Shown here in pieces: positions 58,993-64,000 of a stretch of 64,000 bases of DNA. The DNA is taken from positions 13,029,357 to 13,093,356 of the forward strand of contig ML681998.1 of NCBI GenBank assembly GCA_007922195.1, read 5' to 3'. The notes beneath the pieces are model-generated. The model was not told the origin of the DNA. It did not search any database and saw only the letters and a list, made by a program, of their open reading frames with translations. Position 1 is the first letter of the stretch. Each line of letters begins with the position of its first letter. Origin of the DNA: Podocnemis expansa (Eukaryota; Chordata; Testudines; Podocnemididae). The position numbers and the translations under genes were made by a program.

Positions 58993-59288
58993 GGGCTTGT
59001 CTAAACTGAGGATTATTCCTCAATAATTATTCCTAATAAACTATTTTTTTTTAATTCACTCCATGTATGGATGCTCTTATTCTGGAAGATCTGTATCTGG
59101 ACATTCTTATTCCAGAATAAGCATGCCTAATTCTAAATCAATGCAATTCATTGTGTTAAAATAATTCAGAATAAAGAATGTATATTCTGGAATAATAGTG
59201 TGCCCGGTTAGTGTAAATTAGGAATAGTTAGTCTGCTTTAAAGTCACATATTACCTTATTCAAATTAACTTTCATATATAGAAGAGCC
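58993..59288. mobile_element. MITE, ~296 bp, attccagaataa-type
   Basis: Begins GGGCTTGTCTAAACTGAGG after TAA and ends AGAAGAGCC before TTA. The interior has repeated 'ttattccagaataag' and 'attctggaataata' palindromes, echoing the architecture of the TTTCGAAATAA family but with a different core word. Probably PIF/Harbinger-related by its 'gtctaaac' terminus. Confidence 0.55.
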
Positions 59289-59291
59289 TTA

Positions 59292-59743
59292 AATCTAAAT
59301 GCAACTAAGAAGGGAAACTTTTGACTGTGTATCAGGAAGAATGTCCAACAATGAGTTCTAATATATACAGTGATTTGCCTGTAAAGAAGTACGTTGCCAC
59401 ATTGCTTGAGAGATTGGAAAGTACAGGAAGCAATCTATTGGCAGGAAATGGGCAAGATGAGATTTTCTGTTTTAGCTCCTAGTTTTATTATTTTAAAAGG
59501 TTCCGACACTCAAAAGACACAAAAGTAACAATCATGATTAACCAAGAGACATTGATGCAAATCCCATTGTGTTTTATTTTAAATGTAATACAACGTTTTC
59601 TAATAAGATTTTTTTTAAATACCCTGCATATGCAGGGCAGTCTTAGGTCAATGGTGGTGATAAAAGTAGTACCTAATGTGATAAGGAGAGAGATGTTGTC
59701 TGGGGCCCTGATTCAAAAAGTATTTCTATGCAGGAAAACACTT
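59292..59743. other. unassigned gap
   Basis: AT-rich. No recognised feature. Confidence 0.35.
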
Positions 59744-60392
59744 GGTTAAAATTTTCAAAACCCACTATGTCTCATTTTCAGAAGTTATTTAAGCACATAG
59801 GAGTTTAAGTCTCACTGAAATTCAGCTGAACTCTAGGGCCCAGTGCCACAAATACTTTGTGGATATGGGCTTTAGCGTCTGAGCTGCTTTTGAAAATAGG
59901 ACTTAGGCACCTAAGTAACTTAGGCTATGTCTACACATACATCGTTATTTTGAAATAAGTATTTTGAAATGAGTTATTTCAAAATAAAGTCCTTATTTTG
60001 AAATAAGTTAATTCAAATTAAGAAAATGTTAATTTGAATAAAGGGAAAGCCTGCTATCGAAACGGATGTTATTTCGAAATGGCTATTTCAAAATAAGGCC
60101 ATTTGGACATGTTGTTTTGAAACAGTTGTTTTGAAACAGTGGTGATGTTTTGAAACAACATGTCCAAATGGCCTTATTTCAAAATAACCATTTTGAAATA
60201 ACAGCCATTTCGAAATGAATAGGGTTTAAGCTGTTTCAAAATGACGGTTCTTATTTCGAAATAACGGATCCCGTCATTTTGAAATAAGAAAACATCGTGT
60301 GGACCTAATCACTTTTATTTTGAAATAACCAGTGTTATTTTGAAATAAAAGAGATGTGTAGACATACCCTTAGAGCTTTTGAAAATTTTACC
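59744..60392. mobile_element. palindromic MITE interrupted by a second MITE
   Basis: Ends GGTTAAAATTTTCAAAA (59744-59760) and TTTTGAAAATTTTACC (to 60392) are inverted. The interior includes 'gggcccagtgccacaaa' and 'gacttaggcacctaagtaac'. Removing the 447-bp MITE at 59923-60369 (with one TTA) restores 'cctaagtaacttagagcttttg'. Same family as 31362-31468. Confidence 0.65.
59923..60369. mobile_element. PIF/Harbinger-like MITE, 447 bp, TSD TTA
   Basis: Ends GGCTATGTCTACACATAC and GATGTGTAGACATACCC are inverted. TTA flanks both sides exactly (59920-59922, 60370-60372). The interior is an array of 'ttattttgaaataa', 'atttcgaaat' and 'ttgaaacaac' palindromes with no frame. The 44.7-kb copy is its inverted relative. 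Mobilised in trans by a Harbinger transposase (known for MITEs of this type). Confidence 0.85.
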
Positions 60393-62186
60393 AGTAAGCA
60401 CATGCAAAAGTCTTGTTTAACAAGTGACTAGTGATGGACTTTCAAATGTCCTTAAGGGCTTTACTGAACCTGTCCCTAAATGATAGGCAAATAACCATTA
60501 TGAAGTAAATATAAAATTTTCCAGAGTTACCTATTGGTGAAAATATAAAAGACAAATAGATCATTAGTAGCACTTGTTGATGAGAAGAATAGAATTGTAA
60601 ATGATTCCTCTGACTTTACCAATCCTCAGTAAGAGTATGATGCCATAAAATGACTTGCTGTTCAACTGTGCATTTAGGTTTTCAAAGTTAAGATGTTTGT
60701 AAAGTAGACAGCACAATGAGCCCCCAGAATCTGACTTAGATATTTAAGAAGTACTACAAAAGTAATTAATATTGAATATAAATTGACATTGAGGATTTTC
60801 TTTAGGGTGTGCTTTAGAAAAAAGCATTGTTCTTATTTCAGCTACTTTTTCTGTCCACATCTTTATATGAAGTTCATGGGACTTGAACATATTTTTAATT
60901 TAAGCGTGTGTGTAAGTGGTTTGAAATGAGGATCATTTGCAGGCATGGATGAAATCAGAGGCACTGAAAGTAGCAGAAACTAAGATAAACTTCTGCAAAA
61001 CCTCCACTAGCACTTTTTTGTGGTTCTGCAAAAACACAGCCAATGCTTAGGAGGCTGTAGAGTGGACACTGAATAACCTGAGATCTTTAGGATCAAACAT
61101 TGGCAAAACTTCTACCCTGGAGAGTGATTTATTTTTTCAAGACTATTGGTTCATGTGAAAGAATGAGCAATCTACTATTTTTTTAATGACTGCTAAGACT
61201 GGTTCTGATGTTTCAATCTACCCCCAAATCAGAGAGGTAGAGGACTGAAGCCAATTATTTTGTGGGCCCCAAAGGCTGGCTCTGAGCTTATATGGGCCCG
61301 ATGCATGATGTTTTCATTAGCTATTAAGTGGAGCGAGGCCCAAACAAATTTCGGATCTGAATATCCCTAACTTTGGCAATGTTTGCTCCATATCTGAAAT
61401 CTGCGTCTTGGGCCCTTCTCTGACATTAAGACATACAATACACTAACATGTGGCCTGACATTTTTAGACTTGGGGCTTTATGCTCAGGATTGATTATGAT
61501 CCTTTATTCCCTGGATTGTTTATGATTGTCTGAATTTGTTTGTTTGTATTTATATCTTAGAGATAAAGAAGTGTAATACTTCTTTGGAATCCCAGAATGT
61601 ATATGTGCATGGGGACTCTCCAAGTTCCCACACCCCAGATGTAACCCTATGCAATCTCTAATGACAAAAGATTTCATTTTAGACTTACTATTACTCCTGC
61701 ATATGTGGAAACAGAACTGGCAGTGCTTGTTTTTACTCATGCTGACCTATGTTCTGGTAAAAACTCCATTAACACATATGGGGTCCATATGGAAGAACCA
61801 AACCCCCCCCCCCGATTCTCAAAGGCCTGGGGTTTTCTATGTCTTTTGCAGTGTCTCCCCAAGAGCATTTCAGTTCTGTTGGCACTTTACATTGCAGAAT
61901 TAATAATGACATTCTACTGGCATGCGGCCAGTCGTAAAAGTTTATGGAGTAATTTTGTAATAGAGCTGTGAGAGCTTAGCAAAGAGAGCCCAGCAGGTGA
62001 ACAGGCTTTCTCCCTCACCCTTTTAAAATAAAAGTTCTCCAGCTCAATGAGCTTTGAAAGGCTCTCACTCCAAGATTTCTTGGAGGCAGGCGTGTGCATA
62101 TTTTAAAGTGACAGGTCTGCAAACTAATGTTCTCCTGTGGTCCTCCCACTGTAGCTCTGTGCCCCTGGTTCTCACTTGGAGTCCCG
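60393..62186. other. unassigned, gene-free stretch
   Basis: No supported feature. A poly-C run lies at about 61803. Overlapping frames at 61649-61971 lack any domain. Confidence 0.4.
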
Positions 62187-62472
62187 TTTAACACATACAT
62201 TTTAAATAAAAGTTCTGATCCACCTTTGCCCTCCACTTCCCAGCTGCATATTCTCACCTTGCTTCCCCACTCACATCAATGATTTAATAAATATATTTCA
62301 AAGAGTAATCATCTCCTCTGTGTGCCCTCCCGCATACAGCTGCAGCTTCCCACTCTGATCCCACTTCGCAGCCATGATTAATACATATGTTTAAAATAAA
62401 AACCATTGTCTCCTTCTCCCTTCCTCTTCACAGCTGCAGATTCCTCCCTTTACCCTGCCTCCCCTCCAATTG
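62187..62472 (+). repeat. ~95-bp tandem repeat, three units
   Basis: Units start at about 62187, 62283 and 62378. Each has a 'ttaa-acata-tttaaaataaaa' head, a pyrimidine-rich stretch, then 'cagctgca-attc' and a 'ccct--ccccac' tail. Spacing is 96 and 95 bp. A partial head ('ttttaaaataaaagttctcc') lies earlier at about 62021. The units are diverged, so this is an old local satellite or minisatellite. Confidence 0.65.
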
Positions 62473-63052
62473 TATGTTCAGCCTCAGTTCATAGGAATAT
62501 TTCATAGGAAAATTGAACCTCTGACAGTATTTCCCCTTCATGCTGATGGCTGCTTCTCCATTTCAATTTGAACTGAATGTTTCAGTTTGGAGCCAGGTCA
62601 CAGCTCTCAGTGATGCTGTCAGCAGACCCAGAAGCAATCTGAACAGAGCAGAAGATTATTTTATATTTTATTTTCCCAGTTCATGCAGCATCCCAATCAC
62701 ATTCCTTGTAGGTGTGCCTACTGAACGTGAAAGGCTACATTCTGACTTGGACTACAAACTTGCATATGGCAGTTCCTCTTGTGTGCTCTACCTAGACCTT
62801 GAGTCCAGGTGGGTAGGAACCAGATAGTGCTGTCCCCTCACCTGCTCACTGTTCTGTCTGCAGTGTGTGGGAAAAGAGAATGGTCAGAATTTGGGCTCTA
62901 TCCACTAACCTCCTGCTTACAGATGCACCAGCCAGTGCCCCAAACCAACATAAGATGACATGGTGATTTGTTATCAGCCCGCAGCAAATTTCTATTTCCT
63001 TCCTTGCACAAAGCAAGGTGAGGCTAAGAAGGAATAGTACCTACAAGGTACA
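62473..63052. other. unassigned gap
   Basis: No recognised feature. The frame at 62540-62827 has no domain. Confidence 0.35.
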
Positions 63053-63129
63053 AAGGGGCAGCTGCTTTAGTCTAGTTCAGCAAAAGCAAGGATTCTTGTG
63101 GCACTTAAAGACTCAGAAATTCATTTATT

Positions 63130-63170
63130 GTGTGAGCTTTCGTGGGAGAAATTCCCACTTCATCAGATAC
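63130..63170 (-). ncRNA. hammerhead ribozyme motif of the coding PLE
   Basis: On the minus strand: stem I strand GTAT (63170-63167), core CTGATGA (63166-63160), extra A, stem II GTGGGA/TCCCAC, GAAA (63141-63138), GC, UC, then stem I strand ACAC (63133-63130). The core is complete. Stem I has three of four pairs. Relative to the 43.65-kb copy (GCAT/ATGC), one pair has changed C-G to U-A on both sides, a compensatory change, while another is now mismatched. Stem III is minimal as in the other copy. Confidence 0.65.
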
Positions 63171-63318
63171 TTTGAAGAGGGGGGAATTTACAGAATGGGA
63201 GAAAAATAAATGCAGGGGAGTGTAAGACATGGGATCAGATCATACTGCAGCAGCAAATCAAAGCAGTTGTTAAGATTCAAACACTGGGAAACAGCGCACA
63301 GAGGAAGTTGGAGTCAAA

Positions 63319-64000
63319 TCACCTGTTATAATGGGAAAGGAAGCTATAGTCACGATTTAATCCTCTTTCCACACAGTTGAATCTGCATATTAATTCAAAC
63401 TCAGCTGTTTCTCTTTGAAGTCTTGATGTCCCATTGATTTGCTTGAGCATTGTTGTTAACAAGTCATGCACAGAGTGATTAGAAAGATGGAATTGTTCAG
63501 CATCTGGTTTTTGTGTGTTGTGATTTATGATGTCAGTTTTGTGCCCATTTATTCTTTTGCTCAGAGATTGTCTTATTTGTCCAATGTATAAGGGGGTGGG
63601 GGCATTTCTGGCACATGATGGCATAAATCACATTAGTGGATGAGCAGCTGAATGAGCCCTTGATGGAGTAGCTGGCTTGATTAGGTCCTATGATGGTGCC
63701 TTTTATGCAGATATGTGGGCAAAGTTGGCAATGTGGTTTGTTGCAGGGGTGTGTGCCTGCTTTAGTGTTTCTGTTGTTAGGTCTGTAGCTGCTGTGAGTA
63801 TCTGTTTAAGGTTAGGTGGCTGTCTGTAGGCAAGGAGAAGTCTGTCTCCCAAGGCTTGAGAGAGTGAGGGATCATCTTTTAGAACAGTCTGTAGGTCCTT
63901 AATAATCTGTTGTGGAGGTCTGACTTGGCTGTTGTATGTAGCGACTAATGGCATTCTATTGTTTTCTTTTTGGGACCTTTCCTGTAGTAGTTGACTGCAG
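63319..64000 (-). pseudogene. PLE ORF fragment: zinc-finger linker and GIY-YIG endonuclease, two frameshifts
   Basis: The C-terminal part of a Penelope-like polyprotein; its frame is open to the right edge. The first block (to 63703) has SLSQALGDR and AYRQPPNLKQIL, typical of the end of the PLE reverse transcriptase/linker. A shift near the C-run at about 63745 moves the reading into another frame. There the sequence holds CNKPHCQLC (a CX4CX2C finger) and NVIYAIMCQ (the GIY half). A second shift in the C-run at 63592-63602 returns to the first frame, with LYIGQ (the YIG half), SLSKRINGH, ETAEFEL (candidate metal-binding Glu) and GLNRD. Without both shifts the protein is cut, so this copy is dead. 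GIY-YIG nucleases nick target DNA for reverse transcription in this family. Confidence 0.8.

Larger units (their letters stand above)
63053..64000 (-). mobile_element. Penelope-like retroelement, 3' third, runs off the window
   Basis: Reading the minus strand from the right edge there is the linker and GIY-YIG region (64000-63319). It is followed by about 140 bp of 3' untranslated sequence, the hammerhead-like motif (63170-63130) and the 3' terminus ('gtgccacaagaatccttgc' and 'tgaactagactaaagcagc', ending near 63053). This is the only copy here with coding sequence and defines the family to which the short fold-back copies belong. The reverse transcriptase core should lie beyond base 64000. 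Confidence 0.85.

Overview
The window looks like non-coding nuclear DNA of a non-avian sauropsid, most probably a turtle. That assignment is inference. It rests on the mix of interspersed repeats: CR1 LINEs whose 3' ends finish in TTCTATGATTCTATG-like tails, a CR1-tailed tRNA SINE, ancient MIR and L2 copies, PIF/Harbinger-like MITEs, hAT elements, solo LTRs and an active-looking family of Penelope-like retroelements (PLEs). No host protein-coding exon, rRNA, functional tRNA or CRISPR array can be supported. Every open frame is short (under 160 codons), and the longest lie in GC-rich or repeat DNA. The window is best read as intergenic or long-intron sequence, and its history is a stack of transposon insertions.

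Layout. 1-7.4 kb holds a MIR copy, an internally deleted CR1 and mostly unassigned AT-rich DNA. 7.45-9.6 kb is a nested stack: a MIR carries a small palindromic element and a 651-bp solo LTR (exact 5-bp target duplication), followed 15 bp later by a 1.2-kb hAT element. 11.9-13.1 kb has a tRNA-Val-like SINE with a CR1 tail and a MIR split by a hairpin element. 19.6-23.05 kb has a hAT, a PLE 3' fragment, and a minus-strand CR1 split by a 1553-bp solo LTR. 26.9-28.7 kb has two inverted-repeat (fold-back) PLE insertions and a hAT. 31.4-32.1 kb has a hairpin element and a pogo/Tigger-like element with a TA duplication. 35.5-38.8 kb has more PLE fold-backs and GC-rich blocks. 43.5-45.1 kb has the best fold-back PLE (282 bp, 13-bp target duplication, intact hammerhead ribozyme motif), a (TCA)n tract, a CR1 fragment and a Harbinger-like MITE. 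53-55.3 kb has another MITE and a CR1 3' end. 57.65-58.7 kb is a 1050-bp solo LTR. 59.0-60.4 kb has MITEs, one nested inside a hairpin element. 62.2-62.5 kb is a 95-bp tandem repeat. The right edge (63.05-64.0 kb) is the 3' third of an autonomous-type PLE on the minus strand. It carries a zinc-finger linker and a GIY-YIG endonuclease region broken by two frameshifts, plus a hammerhead-like motif.

How the pieces relate. The PLE at the right edge is of the type that supplies reverse transcriptase and GIY-YIG endonuclease. The short copies at 20.2, 26.9, 28.0, 35.5, 37.7, 38.8 and 43.5 kb carry only its 3' end, and five of them join that end to an inverted, slightly truncated second copy. Target duplications at three of these show that the inverted structure went in as one unit. 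The most interesting candidate system here is this family of fold-back, hammerhead-bearing non-autonomous PLE derivatives.
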